Shown here in pieces: positions 8,007 to 14,489 of a stretch of 21,707 nt of DNA. Each line of letters starts with the position of its first letter. Position 1 is the first letter of the stretch. The notes under the pieces were generated by a model that worked only from the letters and a program-made list of their open reading frames with translations, had not been told where the DNA came from and did no database searches. The stretch covers positions 1 to 21,707 of the IMG/VR virus record IMGVR_UViG_3300034198_003490; one strand, written 5' to 3'. Both the position numbers and the translations under genes were made by a program. Source of the stretch: a virus.

Positions 8007-8135
8007 AGGCTAAGTCTGCCATCTTTTACAGGGAAAAACCAGAGACTCGCCAGCCGAAATGCCCAGATCTTGTAATTCATGGGTCATAATTGTCAGGACA
8101 GGGCAAAAACTGCCCCCCAACCGAAAGGCAAACAC
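8007..8135. promoter_or_regulatory. Divergent intergenic region with leader motif
   Basis: 129 nt between the minus-strand pair and the plus-strand ERF-like gene. CATAAT at 8085-8090 could be a plus-strand -10 box, but no good -35 is spaced correctly. The last part (8118-8139, running into the ATG) contains CAACCGAAAGGC and is nearly identical to 14764-14785. The region should hold promoters for both directions because the transcripts diverge here. Confidence 0.4.
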
Positions 8136-8699
8136 ATGGCAGGTAAGTTTGATCTAGAAAACTACGAGACGGTGGAACTCAGATTACGCCGTTTGTATAC
8201 CAAATTCCCAGAAGCAAGAGTTTTGACAGATCTTGTCTTCCACGATGACCGCCGTTTTATTATCAAAGCGGAAGTTTATCTATCAACAGATGATCTAAGT
8301 CCAGTAGCCACAGGTTACGCTGAAGAGATCGTAGGAGCATCACCCGTAAATAGAACCTCAGCACTAGAAAATGGAGAAACCAGCGCAATTGGCCGCGCAA
8401 TTTCCAATTCTGTAATGTGTTTGGAAGCGCCAGTAGGCGCTCGTCCAAGCCAGCAAGAGATGCAGAAGGTAGAGCGATACAAGGCTGAGCCGCGTATGCC
8501 AGTGACTAAGGCTAAGGAATGGACACCCGCTGACGAAAAGCAAGCGCTATTAGCAATTGAGGCGGCAAACCTCAGCAAAGATATAAATAAATTAAAAGAA
8601 ATTTGGGACGCGAACAAGGTAGTTGCGGATCTGGAAATTGACGGGATAACTTTGCTATCAAAGGTCAATCAAAAGAAGGCTGAGTTCACAGGTGAATAA
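8136..8699 (+). CDS. Putative ERF/Rad52-like single-strand annealing protein
   Basis: 187 aa from ATG 8136, chosen over the in-frame ATG 8079 because GAAAGG lies just before it and the upstream codons look non-coding. The N-terminal domain (ETVELRLRRLYTKFPEARVL, then strands FIIKAEVYL and ATGYAEEIVG) ends in TSALENGETSAIGRAISNS. A helix of this kind is shared by ERF-like phage proteins, where a T-S/Y-x-x-R/G-R-A segment follows the beta sheet. The C-terminal part is a charged linker and helical tail. Many actinophages carry this protein near a RecB/Cas4-like nuclease and RusA, as here. A recombination-mediator role is likely but the family is my judgement. Confidence 0.5.
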   Translation: MAGKFDLENYETVELRLRRLYTKFPEARVLTDLVFHDDRRFIIKAEVYLSTDDLSPVATGYAEEIVGASPVNRTSALENGETSAIGRAISNSVMCLEAPVGARPSQQEMQKVERYKAEPRMPVTKAKEWTPADEKQALLAIEAANLSKDINKLKEIWDANKVVADLEIDGITLLSKVNQKKAEFTGE

Positions 8700-9129
8700 G
8701 GATTGGAGCAATACACCAATTCTTCCATACGCAGGAACTATGGGTTGGGACGGATCTGGCGCTACAAGTCTCAATCAATCTTTGACACTCAATCACGTTA
8801 GGCATCAAGGCAAACGCGGTCTAACTTGGTACGAATTGGCTGAGATTACTAACTGGCATCACGGAACGGCTTCTGGTCAATTATCAGTATTAGACAAAGT
8901 TGGTCTGATTAGACGCCTGAAAGAAAAGCGCGGTAGATCCTCAGTTTATGTGTTGGCTCAATATGTAAACGGCAGGGAGATTGCCAAGCGTAAACAAGGC
9001 AAACTAAAGTTAGTCATAGATCTGGCTGACGGGATTGATCGTCAAACGATTATTGATTACATCAATTGCGTGGCGCTTTGCAAACTAGAAGAAGACGACA
9101 AAGAAATCATTGGTTGGGAGTGGAAATGA
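8692..9129 (+). CDS. Winged helix-turn-helix DNA-binding protein
   Basis: 145 aa with GTG start at 8692, overlapping the upstream gene by 8 nt; AGAAGG lies upstream. Residues about 30-85 read as a winged HTH of the MarR/ArsR kind: a helix before GLTWYELAEIT, a recognition helix HHGTASGQLSVLDKVGLIRRL and a wing KRGRSSVYVL. The rest is a basic stretch and a C-terminal helix. It may regulate phage transcription or act in replication. The 4-nt ATGA overlap with the next gene shows it is within one operon. Confidence 0.65.
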   Translation: MNKDWSNTPILPYAGTMGWDGSGATSLNQSLTLNHVRHQGKRGLTWYELAEITNWHHGTASGQLSVLDKVGLIRRLKEKRGRSSVYVLAQYVNGREIAKRKQGKLKLVIDLADGIDRQTIIDYINCVALCKLEEDDKEIIGWEWK

Positions 9130-9323
9130 ACAAACTTGAATTGCTGAGCGCAATGACGAAGGTAAATGCTGCGCTTAATACAAACGATCACGGACAACTA
9201 GCGCTGGCGTTAGGAATGACAAAAGCAATGGTAGAAGAGATGTCAATTGCGGAGATTATAGAAGCAATGACAGTACGGCTATCAGACCTCAATAAAGAGT
9301 TGGAAAGGGAGTTACATAAATGA
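9126..9323 (+). CDS. Small helical protein, function unknown
   Basis: 65 aa from ATG 9126 (ATGA overlap with the HTH gene); the longer frame beginning at 9066 would lie inside that gene and is not used. The protein is almost wholly helical (MNKLELLSAMTKVNAAL, then MVEEMSIAEIIEAMTVRLSDL, ending in a charged helix) and could be a small HTH or dimerisation domain. It overlaps the next gene by 4 nt. No family recognised. Confidence 0.6.
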   Translation: MNKLELLSAMTKVNAALNTNDHGQLALALGMTKAMVEEMSIAEIIEAMTVRLSDLNKELERELHK

Positions 9324-9604
9324 GCAATCAAAAGAAGTTCAAAGCACCGCAGGGCTGGGTGACGGCGGTACACATTAACGCGATTGGTATCACTGAGGTC
9401 GCCAAGCGTTTGGAGATCAAAGCCAGTGTTTTGGCTTTGGCTATGGAAGAAAGCGGCTTCCAAATGCTCCCTGATCCTATGGACATAAGCGCAGATACCG
9501 CGAAAGTAATGATGATCGAAGAAAAAAAGACTGAGACGAAATTAGAGGTAGTGCCAAATGAGCCAAATAATAACGCCGCAGATGATCGAACAGAAACTGC
9601 GTGA
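9320..9604 (+). CDS. Small unknown protein with possible HTH
   Basis: 94 aa; ATG 9320 has a strong GGAAAGGGAG site upstream and overlaps the previous stop. Residues about 20-50 (NAIGITEVAKRLEIKASVLALAMEESG) look like a small helix-turn-helix. The C-terminal 35 residues are charged and probably disordered (EEKKTETKLEVVPNEPNNN). The tail overlaps the next gene by 47 nt in another frame, so part of its disorder may reflect dual coding. No known family. Confidence 0.6.
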   Translation: MSNQKKFKAPQGWVTAVHINAIGITEVAKRLEIKASVLALAMEESGFQMLPDPMDISADTAKVMMIEEKKTETKLEVVPNEPNNNAADDRTETA

Positions 9605-9917
9605 TCTATCTAAAGAAGTAGATCAATCTCATAGAGATCTTGCTGAGGCTGAACAAGTTTATTACACTACAAAAGCCAAGTACGAATTGGCGTTGGCAAA
9701 GTCACGTTTATCGATTGCTGGTAAACAAGACATGAAACTAACCGTGTCAGACAAAACAGACATGGCGCTAGTCTCTACTGAGGATCTACATTTACAAATG
9801 GCTATCGCAGAGGCAATGGTGCGCGCAGCAAGATCCAACGCTCAACGCATTCGCACGCAGGTAGACATAGCCAGATCAGTCGGTACATCAGTTCGCACAA
9901 GTATGGAGTTATCGTGA
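9558..9917 (+). CDS. Coiled-coil protein, function unknown
   Basis: 119 aa. A long helix (MIEQKLRDLSKEVDQSHRDL onward to about residue 50) is followed by a short linker and a second helical part (LQMAIAEAMVRAARSNAQRI). Proteins of this plan, with a central phrase like Y-x-x-A-K-x-x-Y-x-x-A-x-A, are common in the early operons of actinophages and have no known role. It starts inside the previous gene with AGAGGTAG as ribosome site. It ends in a GTGA overlap with the next small Cys-rich ORF. Confidence 0.65.
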   Translation: MSQIITPQMIEQKLRDLSKEVDQSHRDLAEAEQVYYTTKAKYELALAKSRLSIAGKQDMKLTVSDKTDMALVSTEDLHLQMAIAEAMVRAARSNAQRIRTQVDIARSVGTSVRTSMELS

Positions 9918-10042
9918 GTGGGCCATACGGGCGCGCGCAGTGCGATCCTTGTGAGCAATTTGTAGAGAAGATTTGTGCCATGACTGGTAGTTGTACAGAT
10001 TGTTGTACAGATTGTCAGAAGATAGGAACAGAACATGAGTGA
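9914..10042 (+). CDS. Small cysteine-rich protein
   Basis: 42 aa with GTG start at 9914 inside the previous stop (GTGA). Six cysteines are arranged C-x2-C, a single Cys, then C-x2-CC-x2-C with two repeated CTDC units near residues 27-34, which suggests zinc or another metal. It overlaps the following ORF by 8 nt. Stop/start coupling on both sides supports it as a real gene. No family recognised. Confidence 0.55.
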   Translation: MSGPYGRAQCDPCEQFVEKICAMTGSCTDCCTDCQKIGTEHE

Positions 10043-10175
10043 CAATGAGGCATTCTCCACAACACCGCTAGGGCAATCAGTCTTCTTCGCTTACGTTGAG
10101 GCATACGCCAAAAAGCACAACATCACAAGAGAAGAAGCGATAGTCCAACTAAGCAATGGAGATACTGATGATTGA
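10035..10175 (+). CDS. Small unknown protein
   Basis: 46 aa beginning MSDNEAFSTTPLGQSVFFAY and ending in an acidic tail. One amphipathic helix (SVFFAYVEAYAKKHN) and a second short helix (TREEAIVQLS) are visible, an arrangement that could be a tiny HTH or protein-binding module. It overlaps the Cas4-like gene by 8 nt. Its ribosome site (GATAGGAACAGAAC) is moderate. Nothing more can be said of its function. Confidence 0.55.
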   Translation: MSDNEAFSTTPLGQSVFFAYVEAYAKKHNITREEAIVQLSNGDTDD

Positions 10176-10839
10176 TTTGAACGAGATGCTCGTGAAATCT
10201 TTACACGCGTTCGATGCCAGCAGGTCGAGATCTCAGCAGGTTGAGGTTGGGCCAAGCAGCATTGGCGGTTGTCGCAGGCGTGTCTGGCACGACTTAAAGC
10301 AAACGCCAGAGACCAACCCCAATACTGAGTCACTCGCCGCAATTCTTGGCACGTTTATTCATTCTGGAATTGAGAAATCAATTAGGCGCGAAGATCCCTT
10401 CGGCGATAACTTTATTATCGAAGGTGAGTTCAAGTCTGGAGATCTCAAAGGTCACGTAGATCTATTTATCAAAGACATAGGTTTGGTCGTGGATTGGAAA
10501 ACTACGAAGGTCAAATCATTGCGCTATTTCCCGTCACAGCAACAACGCTGGCAGGTTCAGATCTACGGTTGGTTGCTGGAGCAGAACGGTCACGCGGTAA
10601 ATGAAGTGGCGCTAGTGGCAATTCCGCGTGACGGCGAAATGGCAGACATACGTGTTCATAGAGAAGCCTACGACGCTCCAACGGCATTGGCTGGTATTGC
10701 GTGGCTTGAAGCCATAAAGTTGATAGTAGAGAACAACGATCCAGCGCCACTGCCAACAGAGACGCCTTTGTTCTGTACTAAATACTGCACTTACTATGAT
10801 GCGACAGGAGAAGTAGGTTGCCCAAGTACGAAGAAATAA
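10168..10839 (+). CDS. Cas4/RecB-like PD-(D/E)XK exonuclease with Cys cluster
   Basis: 223 aa. ATG 10168 is preferred over ATG 10156 because only it has a GGAG site at proper spacing. Core motifs are in order: His65 in GTFIHSGIE, Asp98 in KGHVDLF, Asp109-x-Lys111 in VVDWKTT and Gln130/Tyr133 in QVQIYGWLL. Cys35 plus Cys203, Cys207 and Cys218 near the C-terminus give the four-cysteine pattern that holds an Fe-S cluster in Cas4 and AddB-type nucleases. It probably makes single-stranded ends for recombination, working with the ERF-like protein and RusA. There is no CRISPR array, so an adaptation role is not suggested. It overlaps whiB by 22 nt. Confidence 0.85.
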   Translation: MIDLNEMLVKSLHAFDASRSRSQQVEVGPSSIGGCRRRVWHDLKQTPETNPNTESLAAILGTFIHSGIEKSIRREDPFGDNFIIEGEFKSGDLKGHVDLFIKDIGLVVDWKTTKVKSLRYFPSQQQRWQVQIYGWLLEQNGHAVNEVALVAIPRDGEMADIRVHREAYDAPTALAGIAWLEAIKLIVENNDPAPLPTETPLFCTKYCTYYDATGEVGCPSTKK

Positions 10840-11192
10840 ATTGGGACATTGCTGAGTGTCGCGGTATGTACACCGATCTGTTCTACCGCGTAGAAGAAGA
10901 GCGCAGCGCTGACGCATACATCTATATAAATGCGGTCAGGGAAGTATGCGCGCGCTGCCCTCTTTGGCAACAATGTTTCCAATACGCCTACGAACATGAA
11001 CGGTATGGAGTTTGGGGCGGAATGACCTCACTTGAACGAGCGTCATTTCACGCACCAGACAAATATCCCAACCAACGGCAGAGGGCGCTGAGATCGTTAT
11101 CGGATTTCGGCATCACATTAGAGAACATTAGGAGATCAATTGAGCATACGTCTCATGTCGGAAGTTTGGCTAACAAGGCTTCCACTGACTGA
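10818..11192 (+). CDS. whiB: WhiB-family iron-sulfur transcription factor
   Basis: 124 aa, TTG start at 10818 with AGGAGAAG upstream. The four WhiB cysteines are Cys14, then Cys44-x2-Cys47-x5-Cys53, followed by the GVWGGMT turn (64-70) and a basic C-terminal region (NQRQRALRSL). WhiB proteins bind a 4Fe-4S cluster and act with the principal sigma factor of Actinobacteria; phage copies such as that of TM4 alter host gene expression and division. This is the best host indicator in the window. The gene overlaps the nuclease upstream by 22 nt and the replication gene downstream by 53 nt. Confidence 0.92.
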   Translation: MPKYEEINWDIAECRGMYTDLFYRVEEERSADAYIYINAVREVCARCPLWQQCFQYAYEHERYGVWGGMTSLERASFHAPDKYPNQRQRALRSLSDFGITLENIRRSIEHTSHVGSLANKASTD

Positions 11193-11958
11193 AAAGATGA
11201 TCTTGCTTGTCATTGCAGATCACGCCAGCGATGACGGGACTGAGGCTTGGCCGAGCCAGATCACGATTGGCAAGAAGGCTAGTGTTAGCGTTCGTACTGT
11301 TCAGCGCTCAGTCAATTCTTTGGTAGCCAAAGGTTACCTTCGGCTCCAGAAGGGCGCTGGTGGATCAGCCACGTGCCGAGAAGATCGCAGACCTCATAAG
11401 TACACAATCAATCTTGCTGTTCTACGGGGCGACTCTCAGACCACTCGTAAAAGACGGGGCGACTTAGAAGACTTGGACGGGGCGACTTTGGCGCCGTCTA
11501 CGGGGCGACTCTCACGACCTATGAACCTTCCTTTAGAACCACCCATAGAGACACCCGTAATTATCAATACGGCATTTGATTTATTTTGGAGATCTTTTCC
11601 ATTGAAAGTCAGCAAAGGAGCAGCGCGCAAGGCTTGGGACAAAGCCACAGCAAAGGTAGATCCAGAAGTCATTATCACTGGCGCGATAAATTACGCCCGA
11701 GATCCAAATAGGCACCCGTCCTTTACTGCTCACCCTGCGACTTGGCTCAATGCCGAAAGGTGGGGGGACGAACCGTTGCCGCCATTGGAGATCAGTACGG
11801 AACAGAAACGTGTCTTAGAAGCCGCAGCAGCCCGTTTGAAGACTGAAAAAGATAGGGCTGACAGTTTGGCTTGGTTTGCCGAACAAGAGGCTCAGAAAGG
11901 CAGATCAGTACCAATGCCAGAAAACTTGAAGAAATTAGTGCGACAAAATCTTCTGTAA
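11140..11958 (+). CDS. Replication initiator / replisome organiser with winged HTH
   Basis: 272 aa; TTG 11140 follows AGGAG and is preferred to ATG 11155. Residues about 10-90 form a winged HTH of the replication-initiator type (LPLTEKMILLVIADHASDDG, then WPSQITIGKKASVSVRTVQR, then LVAKGYLRL). A low-complexity linker (95-130) is encoded by DNA containing four direct repeats. The C-terminal part (FDLFWRSFP, AARKAWDKA, HPATWLNAERWGDE) matches the conserved end of phage DnaT/replisome-organiser proteins that load the helicase. Predicted role: bind the origin within its own gene and recruit host or phage helicase, as with phage lambda O. No helicase is visible in the window. Confidence 0.75.
   Translation: MSIRLMSEVWLTRLPLTEKMILLVIADHASDDGTEAWPSQITIGKKASVSVRTVQRSVNSLVAKGYLRLQKGAGGSATCREDRRPHKYTINLAVLRGDSQTTRKRRGDLEDLDGATLAPSTGRLSRPMNLPLEPPIETPVIINTAFDLFWRSFPLKVSKGAARKAWDKATAKVDPEVIITGAINYARDPNRHPSFTAHPATWLNAERWGDEPLPPLEISTEQKRVLEAAAARLKTEKDRADSLAWFAEQEAQKGRSVPMPENLKKLVRQNLL
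11424..11510 (+). repeat. Four direct repeats ACGGGGCGACT, probable origin iterons
   Basis: Exact copies of ACGGGGCGACT begin at 11424, 11454, 11477 and 11500, with spacings of 30, 23 and 23 nt. They lie in the linker part of the initiator gene. The copies fall in three reading frames (translated LRGDS, RRGDL, DGATL, TGRLS), so selection acts on DNA, not on protein. An AT-rich stretch follows at 11558-11604, as expected for an unwinding region. Confidence 0.75.
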
Positions 11959-11984
11959 CCATTACACTTTATGTAACTATTACA
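11954..11984. promoter_or_regulatory. Paired TGTAA-N3-TTACA palindromes, likely operator
   Basis: TGTAACCATTACA (11954-11966) and TGTAACTATTACA (11972-11984) are each perfect 5-bp inverted repeats about a 3-nt centre, set 18 bp apart. They overlap the initiator stop codon and end 15 nt before the next start. Two matching palindromes at near two-turn spacing suggest a dimeric repressor site; the initiator or a neighbouring HTH protein could bind. The half-sites can also form a small hairpin in RNA. Confidence 0.5.
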
Positions 11985-11999
11985 GAAAGGTAGAGACGA

Positions 12000-12191
12000 T
12001 TGCCAAAGACAACCGTTGTTGAACCAATGCATCTCAATATGGGAGATCACGTAGTAATTAATAATCAAGAACTAACAGTAAAGTATGTTGATACGCCAGA
12101 TCGAATTGGAACTTTTGATTTGTACGGAACAGATCAGAACGGGCGCGACCGACACGCAATTGTTACAGGTCTGGTTACAATAGTCGTGTGA
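12000..12191 (+). CDS. Small beta-rich protein, function unknown
   Basis: 63 aa; TTG start at 12000 preceded by AAAGGTAG. An internal ATG at 12027 could be the start but lacks a site. The sequence is beta-rich (NMGDHVVINNQELTVKYVDT, then GTFDLYGTDQNGRDRHAIV) and resembles a small SH3- or KOW-like barrel. It ends in a GTGA overlap with the RusA gene. No family assigned. Confidence 0.55.
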   Translation: MPKTTVVEPMHLNMGDHVVINNQELTVKYVDTPDRIGTFDLYGTDQNGRDRHAIVTGLVTIVV

Positions 12192-12565
12192 TCCAATTTC
12201 GCGTAGACGGTAAGCCCATACCCCAAGGGTCGATGTCTGCTGTCAATGGACATATATTTCATTCGCAAGGATCAGCGTTGGCTTCTTGGCGCGCAGGAAT
12301 TGCGATAGCGGCGCGACACGCGGGTGCTCAGCCGTCGTCTAGACCGATCTTGATGACAATGGTGTTTGTATTTCAAAAGCCTAAGACCGTTACAAGATCC
12401 GAGCCGACCGTTCCACCTGATCTGGACAAACTCGTACGGGCTGTCCTAGACGGTCTGACGGCGGTCGCCTATAAGGACGACTCTCAGGTGACTGAGATCC
12501 GTGCAGCCAAGGTTTACGGGGCTAGACCAGGCGTAGAGGTACAAATAGTCGAGAAATACACATGA
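12188..12565 (+). CDS. rusA: RusA-family Holliday junction resolvase
   Basis: 125 aa, GTG start overlapping the previous stop. RusA hallmarks are present: the N-terminal strand and P-x-P-Q-G/K motif (DGKPIPQGSM, residues 7-16) and the acidic centre PPDLDKLVRAVLDGL (76-90) followed by YKDDSQV (95-101). Asp78, Asp80, Asp88 and Asp97/98 are candidate metal ligands. RusA dimers cut four-way junctions; in phages they resolve recombination intermediates before packaging. With the Cas4-like nuclease and the ERF-like protein it completes a recombination set. Length is typical of the family. Confidence 0.88.
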   Translation: MIQFRVDGKPIPQGSMSAVNGHIFHSQGSALASWRAGIAIAARHAGAQPSSRPILMTMVFVFQKPKTVTRSEPTVPPDLDKLVRAVLDGLTAVAYKDDSQVTEIRAAKVYGARPGVEVQIVEKYT

Positions 12566-12677
12566 AATAAATCGCAAAAACTTTGTCAAATAGTATTGAC
12601 CTTAGACCCGCCGACCCCCAAAATTATCTTATTGAGGCCAGATCGGCTTCTACGAGATAGAAGGCAGGTAAGTAATT
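12566..12677 (+). promoter_or_regulatory. Intergenic region with likely promoter and small hairpin
   Basis: 112 nt without a gene, the longest plus-strand gap inside the early block. TTGACC at 12596-12601 could be a -35 box, with AAATTA/TTATCT near 12621-12629 as weak, over-spaced -10 candidates. A 6-bp inverted repeat CTTCTA/TAGAAG (12647-12663) lies just before the ribosome site AAGGCAGG of the next gene and could affect translation. It probably starts the transcript of the small-gene cluster. Confidence 0.35.
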
Positions 12678-12827
12678 ATGATCAAGACATGTGACGAGTG
12701 CCAAACAGATTTCAACATTTTCCAAGGCGGCTTTGGTAATCAATTCTTCGTCGTTTGCGATAAGTGCTGGAAAACCGAATTACAACGCCGCGCAACAGGT
12801 GGCGTATTCGCGAAAGGCGGTAAATAA
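12678..12827 (+). CDS. Small zinc-ribbon protein
   Basis: 49 aa, ATG after AAGGCAGG. Two C-x2-C pairs (CDEC at residues 5-8, CDKC at about 27-30) flank a beta segment FGNQFFVVC, the classical zinc-ribbon plan. A basic C-terminal tail follows. It is the first of a run of small cysteine-pair proteins in this region. It may bind nucleic acid or a host polymerase, but no particular family is recognised. Confidence 0.65.
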   Translation: MIKTCDECQTDFNIFQGGFGNQFFVVCDKCWKTELQRRATGGVFAKGGK

Positions 12828-12829
12828 TC

Positions 12830-13165
12830 ATGGCGAGTAACGTGGTTAAAAAACTTCAAATTGAATTAGATGGACATAGTTTCTCTGATCTTGCAGGTTT
12901 GATTGAAGAGAAGGTCATTGAGAAGATCCAAGAACTCATTGAAACTGAATGCTCAGAACTATCGAACATGGGAGATGACGGCAACACAGAACTCTCTTTG
13001 GAAGACACTGATGTTTCAGTGACAGGTGACGGCTTAGAAGCCACAATTTATTTCAACCGCGAGTCAGGCAAATTCGCGTCAACAGGCGACATAGAAGACG
13101 AAGTTATCAGTCGTCTGCAAAATCAAGATATTGAAGTGTCATTTAACTTTTCACTTGTAATCTAA
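12830..13165 (+). CDS. Acidic protein of unknown function
   Basis: 111 aa, 2 nt after the previous stop. An N-terminal strand (KKLQIELDG), a helix (LAGLIEEKVIEKIQELIETE), an acidic loop and later strands (VSVTGDGLEATIYFN, DIEVSFNFSLVI) suggest a compact alpha/beta domain. It is strongly acidic with few basic residues, as in DNA-mimic proteins, though that is only a possibility. The ribosome site is weak (GGCGGTAAATAATC). No family was recognised. Confidence 0.6.
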   Translation: MASNVVKKLQIELDGHSFSDLAGLIEEKVIEKIQELIETECSELSNMGDDGNTELSLEDTDVSVTGDGLEATIYFNRESGKFASTGDIEDEVISRLQNQDIEVSFNFSLVI

Positions 13166-13183
13166 CAGAAGGAAGGCGAAATA

Positions 13184-13342
13184 ATGAGCAACAAGGCATT
13201 TATTTGCAAGGGTTGTAACAAGACTGAGGACGTGTTAGCGATGTTCCCAAACAATCTATGTTTGATCTGCTACGCGATGACTCCAGAGGCAAACCGCGTG
13301 ATTACGGCGGAAGAGTTGGCTCAAATGTGGGGTGGCAAATAA
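13184..13342 (+). CDS. Small zinc-ribbon protein
   Basis: 52 aa, with GAAGGAAGGCG upstream. C-x2-C (CKGC) near residue 8 and C-x2-C (CLIC) near residue 26 are spaced like a zinc ribbon, followed by a helix (ITAEELAQMWG). Its stop overlaps the next start (TAATG). Unknown role; similar in size and plan to the genes at 12678 and 13883. Confidence 0.62.
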   Translation: MSNKAFICKGCNKTEDVLAMFPNNLCLICYAMTPEANRVITAEELAQMWGGK

Positions 13343-13527
13343 TGACAACACTACCAATGCTAATTATTTGTTCATGGTGCAATAGCAAAACACCTATGAA
13401 CACAAACAAAATGTGGTGGAACTTTGACGACAAGGTATGGGCAGATCCGATTGGGTATTGCTCAGAAGATTGTATTAAACAAGCGCAAGCGCGCAAAGAA
13501 TTGATTAAACAGAGAGCAGGTATGTAA
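13342..13527 (+). CDS. Small zinc-binding protein
   Basis: 61 aa from ATG 13342; the upstream in-frame ATG at 13258 lies inside the preceding gene and is not used. The plan is CSWC near the N-terminus, an aromatic strand (KMWWNFDDKVWADP), then YCSEDC and a basic helix. The W-x-x-D-x-x-G-Y-C-S-x-x-C pattern recalls short treble-clef or MYM-like zinc fingers in phages. Starts in a TAATG junction, so it is translated with the upstream gene. Confidence 0.62.
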   Translation: MTTLPMLIICSWCNSKTPMNTNKMWWNFDDKVWADPIGYCSEDCIKQAQARKELIKQRAGM

Positions 13528-13692
13528 ATGATTACAAAGCGTGGCAAGCGCGTACGCGCAGTGGCAATTCTTGTCGGTCTGTTCCTCTTATGGCAGATTG
13601 CTACAAACGTGTGGTGGGTTGGTATCGGCGCTCCAACGGCAGATTTCTTGGGCTGGTGCTTTGACGGCATGACCGAATGTGTGGTGCTGTAA
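13528..13692 (+). CDS. Small single-pass membrane protein
   Basis: 54 aa, ATG directly after the previous stop. A basic N-terminus (KRGKRVR) precedes one hydrophobic segment (AVAILVGLFLLWQIATNVWW, residues 11-30); the C-terminal part carries two cysteines. The topology would be cytoplasmic N-terminus by the positive-inside rule. A host-membrane role such as superinfection exclusion is possible but unsupported. It ends in a TAATG junction. Confidence 0.58.
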   Translation: MITKRGKRVRAVAILVGLFLLWQIATNVWWVGIGAPTADFLGWCFDGMTECVVL

Positions 13693-13886
13693 TGGCTAAG
13701 TTCAAAGTAGAAATAGAAGTTGAGATCCAAACAGATTTAGCGACATACGCTAATCGGCAAACTCCAGCCAGCCAATCAATGCTGGTCGGATTAGCAAAGG
13801 ATCAGTTATGGCTAGATGTCAATGACGCGGTTCGCTTGTACGGTATTCAAGGGCGCGTGTTCAGAGTAGCCAAGGTGCAGTCATGA
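13692..13886 (+). CDS. Small unknown protein
   Basis: 64 aa from ATG 13692, chosen over the in-frame ATG 13677 because it uses the TAATG junction. A strand (KFKVEIEVEIQTDLATYA), a helix (LVGLAKDQLWLDVNDAV) and a final strand pair suggest a small alpha/beta fold. Overlaps the next gene by 4 nt. No family recognised. Confidence 0.6.
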   Translation: MAKFKVEIEVEIQTDLATYANRQTPASQSMLVGLAKDQLWLDVNDAVRLYGIQGRVFRVAKVQS

Positions 13887-14032
13887 TTGCCTGTGAGATG
13901 TGCGGTAAACCTTCGCGGGTTCTTTGGCACCGCTGGTTCAAGTATGACAATGGAGATCAGGCGCGTTATCAGATCTGCGCAAAGTGCGTAGATATCCACG
14001 ACATGAGTTTGAAGGGACAGGTGAATGTCTAA
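13883..14032 (+). CDS. Small zinc-ribbon protein
   Basis: 49 aa, ATG in an ATGA overlap. C-x2-C (CEMC) at residues 4-7 and C-x2-C (CAKC) at about 32-35, separated by a Trp/His-rich beta segment (VLWHRWFKYD), give a zinc ribbon with an additional C-terminal His-containing helix. It overlaps the next gene by 8 nt. Function unknown. Confidence 0.62.
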   Translation: MIACEMCGKPSRVLWHRWFKYDNGDQARYQICAKCVDIHDMSLKGQVNV

Positions 14033-14276
14033 CACATACGAAGGTTGGAAGAACCGCCAGACATGGAATGTTGCATTGTGGCTTAACAACACTTATGACA
14101 TTTACGTTGCAGCAGTGCGATTTATGGAAATCAACCCAAAATTAAAGCGACCATACACGCAATTTATTCTTAGCGCGGGTTTAGAAAGCGAGCGCACAGA
14201 CGACAACATTGCTTGGCTAGGATCTCGTTTGGATCACAAATCACTGGACGACATGATGAGAGAGTTGGTGGCGTAA
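14025..14276 (+). CDS. Conserved phage protein, DUF7249-like
   Basis: 83 aa. The opening NTYEGWKNRQTWNVALWLNN is a phrase I recognise from a widespread family of small phage proteins (N-x-Y-x-G-W-x-N-x-x-T-W-N-V-A-L-W), known as DUF7249 or similar. Members are found in phages of many hosts and have no proven function. Helices follow (YVAAVRFMEINP, then SLDDMMRELV). Overlaps the previous gene by 8 nt; the next ATG follows directly. Confidence 0.65.
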   Translation: MSNTYEGWKNRQTWNVALWLNNTYDIYVAAVRFMEINPKLKRPYTQFILSAGLESERTDDNIAWLGSRLDHKSLDDMMRELVA

Positions 14277-14489
14277 ATGGGTTATTGGCATGGCTCAGGA
14301 ACGCTAGGACACACAATCACCCGCGAAATAGTTTGCGCAGAAAAGTGCGAACCTTGTCAAGAAAACAAAACTACTTGCTCAGCAGTCTGGGAAGAAGACT
14401 TTGAAACAGACGATTGGGGCAACGTAGAGCAGGAAGTGAGTTGCAAGATCTGCAATCACAGTTTCACATACAAAGAAGAGAGAGAGTGA
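14277..14489 (+). CDS. Small Cys-rich zinc-binding protein
   Basis: 70 aa, start adjoining the previous stop. Cysteines occur as C-x3-C-x2-C (CAEKCEPC) near residues 20-27, a further Cys, and CKIC near 56-59; the last pair lies in SCKICNHSFTY. This is compatible with one or two zinc sites. The sequence is acidic in the middle. No family recognised. Confidence 0.58.
   Translation: MGYWHGSGTLGHTITREIVCAEKCEPCQENKTTCSAVWEEDFETDDWGNVEQEVSCKICNHSFTYKEERE

Noticed and set aside
10168-10839. Cas4-like nuclease as part of a phage CRISPR system
   Set aside because: No repeat-spacer array or Cas1/Cas2 is seen; context is recombination.
13302-13730. 142-codon open frame on the minus strand
   Set aside because: It runs opposite to four coupled plus-strand genes with zinc-binding or membrane signatures and has an unlikely His/Pro-rich composition.
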